In this document: piece after piece, positions 25,568-34,732 of the stretch
Layout: each line of letters opens with the position of its first letter
How positions within the stretch are numbered: the stretch's first letter is position 1
Source: JAGXLC01 sp041686375
GTDB taxonomy: Bacteria > Bacteroidota > Bacteroidia > Bacteroidales > UBA12077
Direction of reading: 5' to 3'
DNA length: 64,000 bases
Assembly (NCBI GenBank): GCA_041686375.1
Contig: JAWLEB010000002.1
Span: forward strand, 62,001-126,000
Made by a program: the position numbers and the translations under genes
Notes under the pieces: model-generated
The model's input: only the letters and a program-made list of their open reading frames with translations
Database searches by the model: none
What the model was told of the DNA's origin: nothing

Positions 25568-27601
25568 ATGAAAACGAATTTTAATGTACTACTCATTATT
25601 GTTATGACAACATCATTATTCTTTAGCTCATGTCAGGAAAAAAAAGAAAAAGATCTGGATGTGAGTTATATCAATGAAGACATTAACCCTGGAGATAATT
25701 TTTACAAATTTGCGAATGAAGGATGGGAGGAAGCAAATCCTCTGCCCTCTGATGAAAGCAGATTCGGATCTTTTGATTTGCTGGACAAAGAAACTAAAAA
25801 GAAAGTAAAAACAATATTAGAGGAATGTGCCAATGGGGATTATGAGGAGAATTCTCTAGAAAAAAAAATAGGTAACTTCTATAGCCTTGGGATGAATACA
25901 GAGCAAATAAATGAACAAGGTATAGATCCAATTCAACCTGAATTGGAAAAAATCGGCAATTTGGAGTCAACGGAAGACATCCAGAAACAAATAATGCATT
26001 TTCACCAATATAGTATTGGCTCAACGTTTGGCTTTTCATCAGGGGCTGATGCTAAAAACAGCGAGATGAATATTGCACAGCTTAGTCAGGGTGGATTAGG
26101 AATGTCAGACAGAGACTACTATACCCAGGATGATGAACGTACTCAAGAAATACGCAATGACTATCGTAACTATATTACAGAAATTTTTGAATTGGCAGGA
26201 TATAATAGTCAAGAAGCACAAAAAGCTGCTGAAACGATCATGAAAATTGAAACGCGCCTGGCTAAAGCATCGATGACAAGACTTGAAACCAGGAACCCTC
26301 ACAATACTTACAACAAGATGCAGGTAGGCAAATTGAAAAAGAAATATACAAATTTTGATTGGGATGCATATTTTGAAAGTCTGAATATTGAAGCTCCGGA
26401 AGAATTAAATGTCAAACAACCAGAATTTTTCGCTGAAGCAGATCGAATGTTTAAGGACGTATCAGTTAAGGACTGGAAAACGTATTTAAGGTGGAACCTG
26501 CTAAATAGTAGTGCGCCATATCTTACAGAAGATTTTGTTCAAACCCATTTTGATTTCTATGGAAAAGTAATGCAAGGAACTGAAGAAATAAAAGAAAGAT
26601 GGCGCAGGGTTTTAGATGTGACCAACAGAGCCCTTGGAGATGCTATCGGGCAAAAATTTGTGGAAAAACACTTCCCTCCTGAAGCCAAAGAAAAGATGGA
26701 AATTCTGGTTAACAACCTTAAAGAAGCATTTGCCCAAAGAATTGAACAATTAGAATGGATGGGTGAAGAAACAAAAGAAAAGGCACTTGCAAAACTTGAT
26801 GTAATGAATACAAAAATTGGCTACCCAGATAAATGGAGAGATTACTCTGAACTTGAAATAGATGAATCGTCATACATAGCCAATGTTTTAGCCGCACGAA
26901 AATTTAACAAACAATACCAATTAAATAAAATTGGAAAACCTGTTGATCCCGATGAATGGTTTTTTCCACCACAAACGGTAAATGCATATTATTCCCCTTC
27001 ATTAAATGAAATTTGTTTTCCTGCGGGAATATTACAGCCACCATTTTTCTATCTGGACGGTGATGATGCAGTAAACTACGGGGCAATTGGAGCAGTAATT
27101 GGTCATGAAATGACACACGGCTTTGATGATATGGGAAGACAATATGATAAAGAAGGTAATTTGAATGATTGGTGGACTGAAGAAGATTCTGAAAAATTCG
27201 AGAAAAGAACAAAAGTATTGGTAGAACAATACAATGAAAAAACAGTGCTTGATACTGTCAACGCGGATGGGGAATTAACATTGGGTGAAAATATAGCAGA
27301 TCTGGGTGGACTAAGTATCGCCCACACTGCCTATAAAAATGCTACACAAAACAAGGATCTTCCGGAAGAAATTAACGGTTATACTCCTGAACAAAGATTC
27401 TTCCTTGCCTGGGCAAGAGTATGGGCCCAAAATATCAGAAATAAAGAAATTTTGAGACGTACGAAAGAAGATGTTCATAGCCTTGGAATTCACAGAGTTA
27501 ATGGACCAATAAGTAATATGGAAAGCTGGTACAAAGCTTTTAAGGTTGATGAAAACAACAAATTATATATACCAGAAGATAAACGGGCAGAAATTTGGTA
27601 A
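25568..27601 (+). CDS. M13 family (neprilysin/PepO-like) zinc endopeptidase, lipoprotein
   Basis: 677 residues. The N-terminus has a lipoprotein signal (hydrophobic IVMTTSLFFSSC), so the mature enzyme is tethered in the periplasm or at the outer membrane. It is a full-length M13 metallopeptidase: N-terminal all-alpha domain, the substrate-binding NAYYSP motif, zinc site HEMTH (H513, E514, H517), the third ligand in ENIADLGG and the C-terminal CxxW region replaced by IPEDKRAEIW. Such enzymes cut peptides rather than folded proteins. It lies between two terminators and is transcribed alone. Confidence 0.94.
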   Translation: MKTNFNVLLIIVMTTSLFFSSCQEKKEKDLDVSYINEDINPGDNFYKFANEGWEEANPLPSDESRFGSFDLLDKETKKKVKTILEECANGDYEENSLEKKIGNFYSLGMNTEQINEQGIDPIQPELEKIGNLESTEDIQKQIMHFHQYSIGSTFGFSSGADAKNSEMNIAQLSQGGLGMSDRDYYTQDDERTQEIRNDYRNYITEIFELAGYNSQEAQKAAETIMKIETRLAKASMTRLETRNPHNTYNKMQVGKLKKKYTNFDWDAYFESLNIEAPEELNVKQPEFFAEADRMFKDVSVKDWKTYLRWNLLNSSAPYLTEDFVQTHFDFYGKVMQGTEEIKERWRRVLDVTNRALGDAIGQKFVEKHFPPEAKEKMEILVNNLKEAFAQRIEQLEWMGEETKEKALAKLDVMNTKIGYPDKWRDYSELEIDESSYIANVLAARKFNKQYQLNKIGKPVDPDEWFFPPQTVNAYYSPSLNEICFPAGILQPPFFYLDGDDAVNYGAIGAVIGHEMTHGFDDMGRQYDKEGNLNDWWTEEDSEKFEKRTKVLVEQYNEKTVLDTVNADGELTLGENIADLGGLSIAHTAYKNATQNKDLPEEINGYTPEQRFFLAWARVWAQNIRNKEILRRTKEDVHSLGIHRVNGPISNMESWYKAFKVDENNKLYIPEDKRAEIW

Positions 27602-27623
27602 TAACACACAAAATTAATAAATT

Positions 27624-27656
27624 AAGCATCCTTAAAATCCCAAAGGATGCTTTTTT
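27624..27656 (+). terminator. terminator of the M13 peptidase gene
   Basis: AAGCATCCTT / AAGGATGCTTTTTT stem-loop with an 8-9 base loop. It overlaps an apparent upstream start (27647) of the next frame, which argues that ridA begins at 27683. Confidence 0.92.
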
Positions 27657-27682
27657 ATATAAACAATCTAAAATCAAAAATT

Positions 27683-28057
27683 ATGAGAAAAGTAATTAAA
27701 ACATCAAATGCACCTGAAGCTATTGGACCTTATAGCCAAGGAATTGAGGTGAACGGGACATTATATATCTCAGGGCAATTACCCTTAGACCCGGAAACAA
27801 TGGAAATGCCGAAAGGAATTGAAGACCAGGCCGATCTGGTAATGAAAAACATAGGAGCCGTATTGCAGGCAGCGGGATACTCCTATGAGAATGTTGTCAA
27901 ATCAACAATATTCCTAAAAGATATCAATAATTTTCAGGTAGTAAATGTAATATATGGGAAATATTATCAATCTGATCCTCCAGCACGCTCTGCATATCAG
28001 GTTGCAAATCTACCTAAAAACGCCGACATTGAAATTGAAACAATAGCGGCAAAATAA
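27683..28057 (+). CDS. ridA: RidA family reactive-imine deaminase
   Basis: 124 residues from ATG 27683. A longer frame from 27647 would start within the preceding terminator. RidA hydrolyses reactive enamine/imine intermediates produced by PLP enzymes such as threonine dehydratase. The signature is complete: N-terminal NAPEAIGPYSQGI, YISGQLPLDP, the conserved Arg of PPARSAYQVANLPKNADIEIE and a C-terminal Glu strand. It is transcribed alone, with a terminator on both sides. Confidence 0.94.
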   Translation: MRKVIKTSNAPEAIGPYSQGIEVNGTLYISGQLPLDPETMEMPKGIEDQADLVMKNIGAVLQAAGYSYENVVKSTIFLKDINNFQVVNVIYGKYYQSDPPARSAYQVANLPKNADIEIETIAAK

Positions 28058-28129
28058 GCAACAAAGGCATACTTGTCTCATGGTATAAGCAACTTTTTTA
28101 AGCTTTTGCAGTAGAGAGCTACACAAACT

Positions 28130-28165
28130 AAAGAGAGCCGGCTAATTAAATTACCGGTTCTCTTT
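28130..28165. terminator. hairpin between ridA and rubredoxin
   Basis: AAAGAGAGCCGG pairs with CCGGTTCTCTTT (one G-T pair) between convergent genes. The T-tract is short, so it is probably a bidirectional terminator of moderate strength. Confidence 0.7.
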
Positions 28166-28177
28166 AGTTAAAATATT

Positions 28178-28336
28178 TTATACAGGCTCATATTCTCCCT
28201 TACCCACACCACAAACCGGGCATTTCCAGTCGTCAGGAATATCTTCAAACGCTGTTCCTGGTTTGATGCCACCTTTAGGATCTCCTTCGGCAGGGTCATA
28301 AACATGTCCACAGACTCGACATTTGTACTTTTTCAT
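28178..28336 (-). CDS. rubredoxin
   Basis: 52 residues from MKKYKC (an in-frame Met eight codons earlier is unlikely). A single-iron electron carrier: CRVCGHVYDPAEGDP and DDWKCPVCGVGK supply the two C-x2-C pairs that hold Fe. It transfers electrons in the cytoplasm, typically to superoxide reductase, peroxide-detoxifying proteins or oxidoreductases of anaerobes. It follows citF by 33 bases on the same strand, so it may be on the citrate lyase transcript, although a functional link is not obvious. Confidence 0.97.
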   Translation of the reverse strand: MKKYKCRVCGHVYDPAEGDPKGGIKPGTAFEDIPDDWKCPVCGVGKGEYEPV

Positions 28337-28369
28337 ACCATTTAATTTTAAGGTTAGCAATATAACAAA

Positions 28370-29935
28370 TTAAGTTTTTACCTTACGGACTACATCAATA
28401 ACAGTTCCATCCACCCATTTCACGGCAGCAATAATATCATCTTCCAGCTCAGGACGTTGAGGTTTACCGCAAATTTTATAAGCTTCATCACGCAGCTCTT
28501 CTATCTTTCTTATAGGCAAACCTGAACCTCTTGCTTTTTTAATCAAATCAGTTCGCTTAGGATTTATGGCTATGCCCCGTTCCGTGATTATAACATCAAT
28601 TAATTCACCTGGTCCACAGATCGTTGTGACCTCATCGTTGATAACAGGTATACGATCCCTGAAAAGTGGTATGGGCAAAATAACAGTCTTTGAAAACAAA
28701 CAATTCTGCCATCCTCCCAAACCATGGAGTAAGTAACCATCTGAGTGAGTTACAACATTGGCATTAAAATTCACATCTACTTCTGTTGCTCCCAAAATAA
28801 CAACATCAACCATTCCGGCAAAATTACCCTTGCCATGATAATTATAACTGGTAAACGGACTGGTCCATACATGTTTTGGATTTTCGCGCATTGAACGCAC
28901 ACCTTCCAGATCAAACGTCTGACCATCAAGTATATAATCCACCAATCCCTCTTCAAGCATATTCACCAGATATTTATTACTACCTCCTCTGGCAAAACGT
29001 GCTATAATGTTTTTTTCTCTCATTTTTTTGGCAAAAAACTCTCCTACTGCTAAAGATGTTCCCCCTGCTCCCGATTGAAAAGAAAATCCATCTCTTAATA
29101 TACCTGTGGCTTCACAAAAATCGGCCGTCATTTCTGCTAATAATAAGCGATCAGGACTTTTGGTAATTCTGGTTGTTCCGGACACAATTTTTTCAGGTAT
29201 CCCAACTTTATCCAGTTCAACCGTATAATCCACATAATTTCCCTGTATTTGCCATGGGATGCATGGAAATTCAACCATGTTATCGGTGGCTACAATTACC
29301 TTATCCGCATATTGAGAATCAGCAAGAGCAAAACCAAGTAACCCACTAGCAGAAGGACCATACAACCCGTTTGCATTTCCGAAAGGATCTGCACAACCTG
29401 CGCCTATAATCGCAATATCGATTTTCACCTCACCATCCTGCACAGCCTGATATCTGCCACCATGAGAACGCAAAATGCCCGTTCCTTTCATTTTTCCCTC
29501 CGAAGTAAATTTACCAAGCGGCCCGTTCATACTTCCTTCTATATGATGGATAGTACCATCTTCCAGATATTGAATCAGGTGCTCATGACATGGAAAAGAA
29601 GCCGAAGGGAACCACCGTAAATTCCTCACACCTAATTCATGAGCTGCATCAAAAACTAAATTAGCAAGTAAATCACCATTACGAAAATGATGATGTGTAG
29701 AAATTGTCATTCCATCTTTTATTCCTGCTTTTTTCAAAGCTTCCTTAAGGCTGTTGACCCGTTTATCGCCATTACTTGGATAGTCAGCACACGATGAAAT
29801 TCTCGGGCTATATTTTTTTCCTTCTACTTTATGTTTACCAACGCCTTTATAAGGAACCACTGCTTCACCATTAATACTTGCAGGAACATAGCGACCTACT
29901 GCATTTTTCACAAGATTGTTAGCTGGTTGTCCCAT
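28370..29935 (-). CDS. citF: citrate lyase alpha subunit (citrate CoA-transferase)
   Basis: 521 residues, typical of CitF. The alpha subunit swaps acetyl for citryl on the acyl-carrier thioester. The family-specific N-terminus (GRYVPASINGEAVVPYKG), DGMTISTHHHFRNGD, the GAGCADPFGNANG segment, SGAGGTSLAVGEFFAKKM and the C-terminal ERGIAINPKRTDL are all present. It lies downstream of the fused citD-citE gene (86-base gap), giving the order citDE-citF. The CitC ligase, CitX and CitG needed to make the prosthetic group are not in this window. Confidence 0.94.
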   Translation of the reverse strand: MGQPANNLVKNAVGRYVPASINGEAVVPYKGVGKHKVEGKKYSPRISSCADYPSNGDKRVNSLKEALKKAGIKDGMTISTHHHFRNGDLLANLVFDAAHELGVRNLRWFPSASFPCHEHLIQYLEDGTIHHIEGSMNGPLGKFTSEGKMKGTGILRSHGGRYQAVQDGEVKIDIAIIGAGCADPFGNANGLYGPSASGLLGFALADSQYADKVIVATDNMVEFPCIPWQIQGNYVDYTVELDKVGIPEKIVSGTTRITKSPDRLLLAEMTADFCEATGILRDGFSFQSGAGGTSLAVGEFFAKKMREKNIIARFARGGSNKYLVNMLEEGLVDYILDGQTFDLEGVRSMRENPKHVWTSPFTSYNYHGKGNFAGMVDVVILGATEVDVNFNANVVTHSDGYLLHGLGGWQNCLFSKTVILPIPLFRDRIPVINDEVTTICGPGELIDVIITERGIAINPKRTDLIKKARGSGLPIRKIEELRDEAYKICGKPQRPELEDDIIAAVKWVDGTVIDVVRKVKT

Positions 29936-30021
29936 TTATAATTGTTTTTTTTTGTTAAAATTTGAATTAAAGATATAGAATTGTATGATAAATTTTTGAT
30001 TTTTTCAGAATCATATTATTC

Positions 30022-31257
30022 TTATTCAGCTTCTTGTTGATTCAAAAACTCATCCCTCCAGTTCTCAGATATTAATCCTAAATAAATTGCCAAATCAATA
30101 TTCTTTTGAGCTCTTTTAACCACAGGAGGATCAATCATTTTTGAACCAAGCGATACAACACCCAAACCTTTCTCTTCTGCCTCATAATATGCATTAACAA
30201 TTTTCATTGCTTTGTGGATTTCATTGTTATCAGGTGCAAAACTTTCATGTATAATCTTAATTTGACGGGGATGGATACATCCCATACCTTCAAATCCCAG
30301 GGATTTACTCTTCTTAACAGTTTGGCGTAAACCTTCCTCATCTCCGACATCGGAAAAAACGCTATCAATAGCCTGAATGCGAGCAGCTTTACATGCATTT
30401 ACCACTCGGGTACGCGCATAGAATGACTCTGTTGCTTCATTCGTTCTCCTTGTCCCTATATCAGCGGTATAATCCTCAAGTCCTATCGCAAGAGCTACAA
30501 CATTTTCTGAAGCCGTCGCAATTTCATAAGCTTTTTCAACGCCAAGCGCACTTTCAATAATTGGCATAAAAAACACATCAGCTTTAACATTCTGGTCTTC
30601 TCTTATTCTTTTTACTTCTTTTTCTATTTTATAAATATGTTCGGCTCCTTCGCACTTCGGTACTAAAATCACATGCACATTATGAGGAACGACATACTTT
30701 AAATCTTCCAATCCCTTCGGAAATTGATTGATTCGCACCATTCTTTCTGCACTGTAAAAATCTACTCCTCTCAATGCATTCCTAACCAAAAACCTCGCTT
30801 CGTGCTTTTTATCTATAGCCACAGAATCTTCTAAATCCAAAATAATTCCATTAGGATGATGAATACCCGCGTTAATCATCATTTTAGGAGTATTTCCCGG
30901 CAAATACAAACGGGAAAAACGAAACCGTTCCTTCTCAGAATCATACTGATTCTCTTTAATGAGTGGTAATAAATATTCCTTTTCTGTTTTTATCAGATTT
31001 TTTATTGCAGCCTCCACGCGAGCAGCTATAATCCATGGCAAAGCTCCGGAATCTTCAATCTTAACAAAAGCATTTTCTATTCCAAAATATTCCAAAATCT
31101 CTTCTGTCAATTCTTCAATCGATTTACCAAATAAGATGTCTACCTTGCTCTGGATATCCAGATCAATGCCCCCTGATTTTTTCAACTCAAAAGTTACGAA
31201 ACAGTCAGAACGAATGTTTTCTCCTTTATTACCGGCATAAGATATTTGATTACTCAT
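30022..31257 (-). CDS. CitD-CitE fusion: citrate lyase acyl carrier domain joined to beta subunit
   Basis: 411 residues. The first ~95 residues are a CitD-like acyl carrier protein. They share with CitD the N-terminal AG, the Ser-Asp at positions 17-18 (S17 would carry the phosphoribosyl-dephospho-CoA arm), alternating strands (FVTFEL, IDLDIQSKVDILFG) and the SGALPWIIAARVEAAI stretch that corresponds to the DKGALDCxIxAR of CitD. From about residue 110 the protein is CitE, with LYLPGNTPKMM, GIILDLEDSVA, VRINQFP, ILVPKCEGAE and the C-terminal GCIHPRQIKIIH. CitE cleaves citryl-ACP to oxaloacetate and acetyl-ACP. The usual operon has separate citD and citE, so the fusion is the odd feature. It has its own promoter, opposite a sigma-54 activator. 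Confidence 0.85.
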   Translation of the reverse strand: MSNQISYAGNKGENIRSDCFVTFELKKSGGIDLDIQSKVDILFGKSIEELTEEILEYFGIENAFVKIEDSGALPWIIAARVEAAIKNLIKTEKEYLLPLIKENQYDSEKERFRFSRLYLPGNTPKMMINAGIHHPNGIILDLEDSVAIDKKHEARFLVRNALRGVDFYSAERMVRINQFPKGLEDLKYVVPHNVHVILVPKCEGAEHIYKIEKEVKRIREDQNVKADVFFMPIIESALGVEKAYEIATASENVVALAIGLEDYTADIGTRRTNEATESFYARTRVVNACKAARIQAIDSVFSDVGDEEGLRQTVKKSKSLGFEGMGCIHPRQIKIIHESFAPDNNEIHKAMKIVNAYYEAEEKGLGVVSLGSKMIDPPVVKRAQKNIDLAIYLGLISENWRDEFLNQQEAE

Positions 31258-31290
31258 AAATGAAATGTTTAATAAATATTTATTTCAGTA

Positions 31291-31298
31291 CAAATATA
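31291..31298 (-). promoter_or_regulatory. -7 box upstream of citDE
   Basis: On the reverse strand TATATTTG matches TAnnTTTG exactly, about 34 bases before the citDE ATG. Confidence 0.45.
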
Positions 31299-31730
31299 TG
31301 ATGTTATAGCAAAAATTTCCTGAACTGCTGAACAAACTCGGGGATTGATTTACAATTAAATATCTAACAATTATTGGCAGATTAAATTAGTTCAGATTTC
31401 ACAAAACAACATCGTTTCTCAAAAAATTTGACTCTATAAAAATACGAAAAAGCGTTGGTTTAACAAAAAGCTATGGCATTTCCTAAATTACATCCATGCA
31501 ATTACAAAAACCAAAAAAGATCAAATATTTATTTTACACTAAAAATAAATGTATTGGTTAATCACTCTTAACCCGAAAGTTTCATTATTTGAGACTTATT
31601 GCTACAAAAATTAATATATTTTGATTCTAAATCCCATGGAATCCACATTTTTTATGCATTTTTGATTACTATGGCGGATGAGGATTTCATTAAATTATTC
31701 TTGTCTCCAACGTAAAAATTAAAAAAGAAA

Positions 31731-31747
31731 TGTAGCTTTGAACTACA
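31731..31747 (+). promoter_or_regulatory. -7 box and overlapping inverted repeat upstream of the sigma-54 activator
   Basis: TAGCTTTG (31733-31740) matches TAnnTTTG. It lies inside the inverted repeat TGTAG-N7-CTACA, which spans the predicted transcription start. The repeat could be an operator for autoregulation. The arms are short, so chance is possible. Confidence 0.35.
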
Positions 31748-31793
31748 CTATTTTTTTCTTATTTTTTCAAAAATATGAAGCAGTTCAATATTT

Positions 31794-32894
31794 ATGGAAA
31801 GTAATATAGAACAAATAATATTAGAAGAAAAGGATGATAAGCTGATAGATATTCATTCAATCAGATGTACTCCTGCTAAAGTCTTACGTCATTCCAAATT
31901 AAAGGGTTATGCAGTCTATTCAGAACAGTTGAAATCAATTCTGGACAAATTGGATAAGATGAAGAATTCTCCGGACGTTCCACTTCTTATAACAGGAGCT
32001 ACCGGCTCAGGAAAAGAATTAATTTCTGAATATATGCATTATGAGGTAGACCAAAACAAAGGAGAGTATGTAGCGTTTAATTGTTCTAACATCAATAAGG
32101 AACTGTTTGAATCTGAATTGTTTGGATATGAAAAGGGAGCATTTACCGGAGCAAACACAAAAGGAAAAGAGGGATATTTTCAGCAGGCAAAGGGAGGAAC
32201 ATTGTTACTTGATGAAATTACAGAAATCAATCAAGAAATACAAGCGAAACTTCTCAGGGTCTTGGAAACCGGTGAATATTATCAACTTGGCGGAAGAAAA
32301 AAACATAAAATTAATTCCAGGCTAATTTTTGCTACAAACAAAAATCTGGAAAGACTTGTAGAAAAGGGAGAATTCAGAGAGGATTTATATTACCGCCTGA
32401 ACATTGTCAAAGCAGAAATTCCCAAGTTGTCAGAACGGAGAGAAGAAATTATACCCCTTGTGATCTTTTTCATTAATCAATTAAATCAGCAATTCAATAA
32501 GTCAATTCAATATATTGAGAATAAAGTGCTTAAGCTATTTTACTTTTACACTTGGCCTGGAAATATAAGAGAATTAAAAAATTTCATTACGCAAATAATG
32601 ATATTCGCAAATGCTAATTCTATTAACTTTGACCATCTACAGATAAAGGACAAACTGGATCAACATTATACCAAGAGTTTTAAACCAAAACAGGATGTTG
32701 ATTTACTGACAGAAGAAGAAATCATAGAACAACTGCTAAAGAATCCCATTAATATTGAAAACTTTATAATGAAAGTAGTAAAAAAAGCGCTGGAAAAATT
32801 CAGGGGAAACAAAGCAAGAACCGCAAGGTTTTTAGGGTTAAAAAGGGAGCAGCTTTATAACCGCTACAGACTTGATCAACAAAACAAATCTTAA
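31794..32894 (+). CDS. sigma-54-dependent transcriptional activator without a sensor domain
   Basis: 366 residues. An AAA+ enhancer-binding protein that opens sigma-54 promoters by ATP hydrolysis. Walker A is GATGSGKE, the sigma-54-contacting loop is intact (GAFTGA), Walker B is GGTLLLDEI, and the FREDLYYRLN sensor/Arg-finger segment is present. The C-terminus is a Fis-type helix-turn-helix (NKARTARFLGLKREQLYNRY). Upstream of the AAA+ domain there are only ~45 residues, with no receiver, PAS or GAF domain, as in PspF. Control must therefore come from a partner protein or from expression level. It is divergent from citDE-citF, so those genes or the AbgT transporter may be targets, but no canonical -24/-12 site was found there. 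Confidence 0.9.
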   Translation: MESNIEQIILEEKDDKLIDIHSIRCTPAKVLRHSKLKGYAVYSEQLKSILDKLDKMKNSPDVPLLITGATGSGKELISEYMHYEVDQNKGEYVAFNCSNINKELFESELFGYEKGAFTGANTKGKEGYFQQAKGGTLLLDEITEINQEIQAKLLRVLETGEYYQLGGRKKHKINSRLIFATNKNLERLVEKGEFREDLYYRLNIVKAEIPKLSERREEIIPLVIFFINQLNQQFNKSIQYIENKVLKLFYFYTWPGNIRELKNFITQIMIFANANSINFDHLQIKDKLDQHYTKSFKPKQDVDLLTEEEIIEQLLKNPINIENFIMKVVKKALEKFRGNKARTARFLGLKREQLYNRYRLDQQNKS

Positions 32895-32903
32895 AACTAT
32901 AAA

Positions 32904-32947
32904 TTCAGCAACCTACTCCTCAGTAAATGAAGATCAGGTTGCTGAAA
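32904..32947. terminator. hairpin between convergent activator and transporter genes
   Basis: TTCAGCAACCT pairs perfectly with AGGTTGCTGAA across a ~22-base loop. No good T-run follows on either strand, so termination strength is uncertain. Confidence 0.5.
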
Positions 32948-32958
32948 ATATTATATCG

Positions 32959-34485
32959 CTATATTGAATAATATAATTCTGCATCAGGGCCAAGCGGAAG
33001 TCCTAATAATATCCAGACAATCAGCAAGACGATCCACCCCAGTAAGAACATAATAGAATAAGGCAACATTGTTGAAATTACAGTACCAATTCCTGCTTTG
33101 CTGTCATATTTTTGAATAAATGCAATAATGAGAGCAAAAAAGCTCATCATAGGAGAAATGATATTGGTAAAACTGTCTCCTATTCTATAGACCACTTGTG
33201 ATAATTCTGGAGAATATCCCATAAACATAAACATTGGGATAAAAATCGGGGCAAGTAAAGCCCATTTCGCGGAGGCGCTACCCATCAGCATATTAATTCC
33301 GCCTGAAAAGATAACAAAAAGGATCATCAGTGGAATGATGCCAAGATTTGTAGCCATCAGAGCTTCCGCGCCTTCAATGGCAATAATCATTCCCAGATTG
33401 CTCCATTTAAAATATGCAACAAACTGAGCAGCAAAAAACACCAGAACAATATAAGTAGAAAGAGATTTCATACTTTCCCCCATTCCCTTCATCACATCAG
33501 CATCACTCTTATATTGTTTTGTTGCTATACCATAGGCGATTCCAGTAAGGCCGAACAGTAAGAAAATAAATGTTATAACTCCGTCAAGCAAAGGAGAATT
33601 CAGGATTCCTCCTTCGGGCCCTCTTAAAATACCATTTTCAGGCAACACGCCCCATAAAATAAATCCAACAAGTACTATACCTGTACCAAAAGCATATAAT
33701 ACGCCTTTTTTTTCCTGTTTTGTCAACCGCTCAAGTTCACCTGCTTTTTGATCTCCTTTGTAAGTACCTAATCTTGGTACCACTATCTTCTCTGTCACCC
33801 ACGTTCCCAAAATAGATATAATGAAAGTGGAAGCAACCATAAAATAGTAATTTGCTGTGGGATTAACAGTGAACGCAGGATCAACAATTCTGGCAGCCTC
33901 TTGTGATAATCCGGCCAGCAGGGGATCAATGGTTCCTATAATCAGGTTTGCGCTAAATCCTCCAGACACGCCGGCAAATGCCGCTGCCATTCCGGCAATC
34001 GGATGTCTTCCCATAGTATGAAAAATCACACCTGCCAATGGAACCAGAAGTACATAGCCAACATTGCTGGCAATATTCGAAAGAACACCTGCCAGAACAA
34101 CAATAAATGTTAAAGTTTTCTTTGGAGATGACAGTACCAATAAACGTATAAGCGCTCCTATCATCCCGCTACTGTCGGCAATGCCAATACCGAGCATAGC
34201 AACCAGAACAATTCCCAGCGGAGCAAAACTTGTAAAGTTGTCCACCAATTCAGTAATGATTCTATGGATACCATCTGCCGATAATAAATTATCCGGACGG
34301 ATCACTTCATCAGTGGTAGGATGAACAGCCGACCAATCCAAAACATGACCCAAAGCAGATAAAACGACAGCCAATACGGCAAAAATAGCAAATAGGGTAG
34401 CCGGGTGGGGTAAAGCATTCCCTACTTTTTCTACAACGTTTAAAAACTTCTGAAATAACGATTGAAAAGAGAGTTTTTTCACCAT
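32959..34485 (-). CDS. AbgT family transporter
   Basis: 508 residues, polytopic. The N-terminal ...VEKVGNALPHPATLFAIFA and the motifs FAPLGIVLVAMLGIGIADSSG and GRHPIAGMAAAFAGVSGGFSANL are the signature of the AbgT family (p-aminobenzoyl-glutamate transporter, MtrF). About 11-12 membrane segments with two re-entrant hairpins are expected, and a SIMFLLGWIVLLIVW helix is near the end. Described members import p-aminobenzoyl-glutamate or export sulfonamides, driven by protons. The substrate here is not known. The neighbouring citrate lyase genes might suggest a carboxylate, but that is speculation. Confidence 0.9.
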   Translation of the reverse strand: MVKKLSFQSLFQKFLNVVEKVGNALPHPATLFAIFAVLAVVLSALGHVLDWSAVHPTTDEVIRPDNLLSADGIHRIITELVDNFTSFAPLGIVLVAMLGIGIADSSGMIGALIRLLVLSSPKKTLTFIVVLAGVLSNIASNVGYVLLVPLAGVIFHTMGRHPIAGMAAAFAGVSGGFSANLIIGTIDPLLAGLSQEAARIVDPAFTVNPTANYYFMVASTFIISILGTWVTEKIVVPRLGTYKGDQKAGELERLTKQEKKGVLYAFGTGIVLVGFILWGVLPENGILRGPEGGILNSPLLDGVITFIFLLFGLTGIAYGIATKQYKSDADVMKGMGESMKSLSTYIVLVFFAAQFVAYFKWSNLGMIIAIEGAEALMATNLGIIPLMILFVIFSGGINMLMGSASAKWALLAPIFIPMFMFMGYSPELSQVVYRIGDSFTNIISPMMSFFALIIAFIQKYDSKAGIGTVISTMLPYSIMFLLGWIVLLIVWILLGLPLGPDAELYYSI

Positions 34486-34571
34486 AACAATTTAAAGTTT
34501 ATCTTTTGAATTAAAAGGTGTAAAACTATAAATTTTTTTTTAGCTGATATGGATATAGTTCATGTTGTAAA

Positions 34572-34644
34572 ATGAAAACCTAGTCCAAAAAATAAGACAA
34601 AAGACGATGAATAGAACGCGGATTTATTGGATAATCTCTGATCC
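34572..34644 (+). repeat. dispersed intergenic repeat, copy 1 (internally shortened)
   Basis: The order of pieces ATGAAAACC...TCCA, AGACAAAAG, ATGAATAGAACGC and GCGGATTTATT is shared with the reverse complement of 51351-51438. That second copy has about 28 extra bases between the last two pieces. The copy lies in the 5' region of the ClC gene. It has no coding potential. Confidence 0.6.
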
Positions 34645-34716
34645 AGGTAAAAAAAAATAAACCATAAAAGGCTTCTTTTTTCAGTTATCACAGCTATACT
34701 ATCTCAAAAGAAATAT

Positions 34717-34724
34717 TATTTTTG
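34717..34724 (+). promoter_or_regulatory. -7 box directly before the ClC gene
   Basis: TATTTTTG (followed by C) matches TAnnTTTG and ends 8 bases before the ATG, implying an essentially leaderless mRNA. Confidence 0.45.
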
Positions 34725-34732
34725 CATTCAAT

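Larger units (their letters stand above)
31258..31793. other. intergenic region between citDE and the sigma-54 activator
   Basis: 536 AT-rich bases without a credible gene. It contains a -7 box for citDE (31291-31298, reverse) and one for the activator (31733-31740, forward). A stretch at 31674-31690 (GGATGAGGATTTCAT) resembles the end of the dispersed repeat described at 51351. Two sigma-54-like GG...GC pairs occur, but with an 11-base instead of a 10-base gap, so I do not call them. Confidence 0.5.

Noticed and set aside
31400..31520. sigma-54 promoter candidates near citDE (GG...GC pairs near 31455-31475 and, on the reverse strand, near 31496-31512)
   Set aside because: The gap between GG and GC is 11 bases instead of the required 10, and the flanking consensus is poor.
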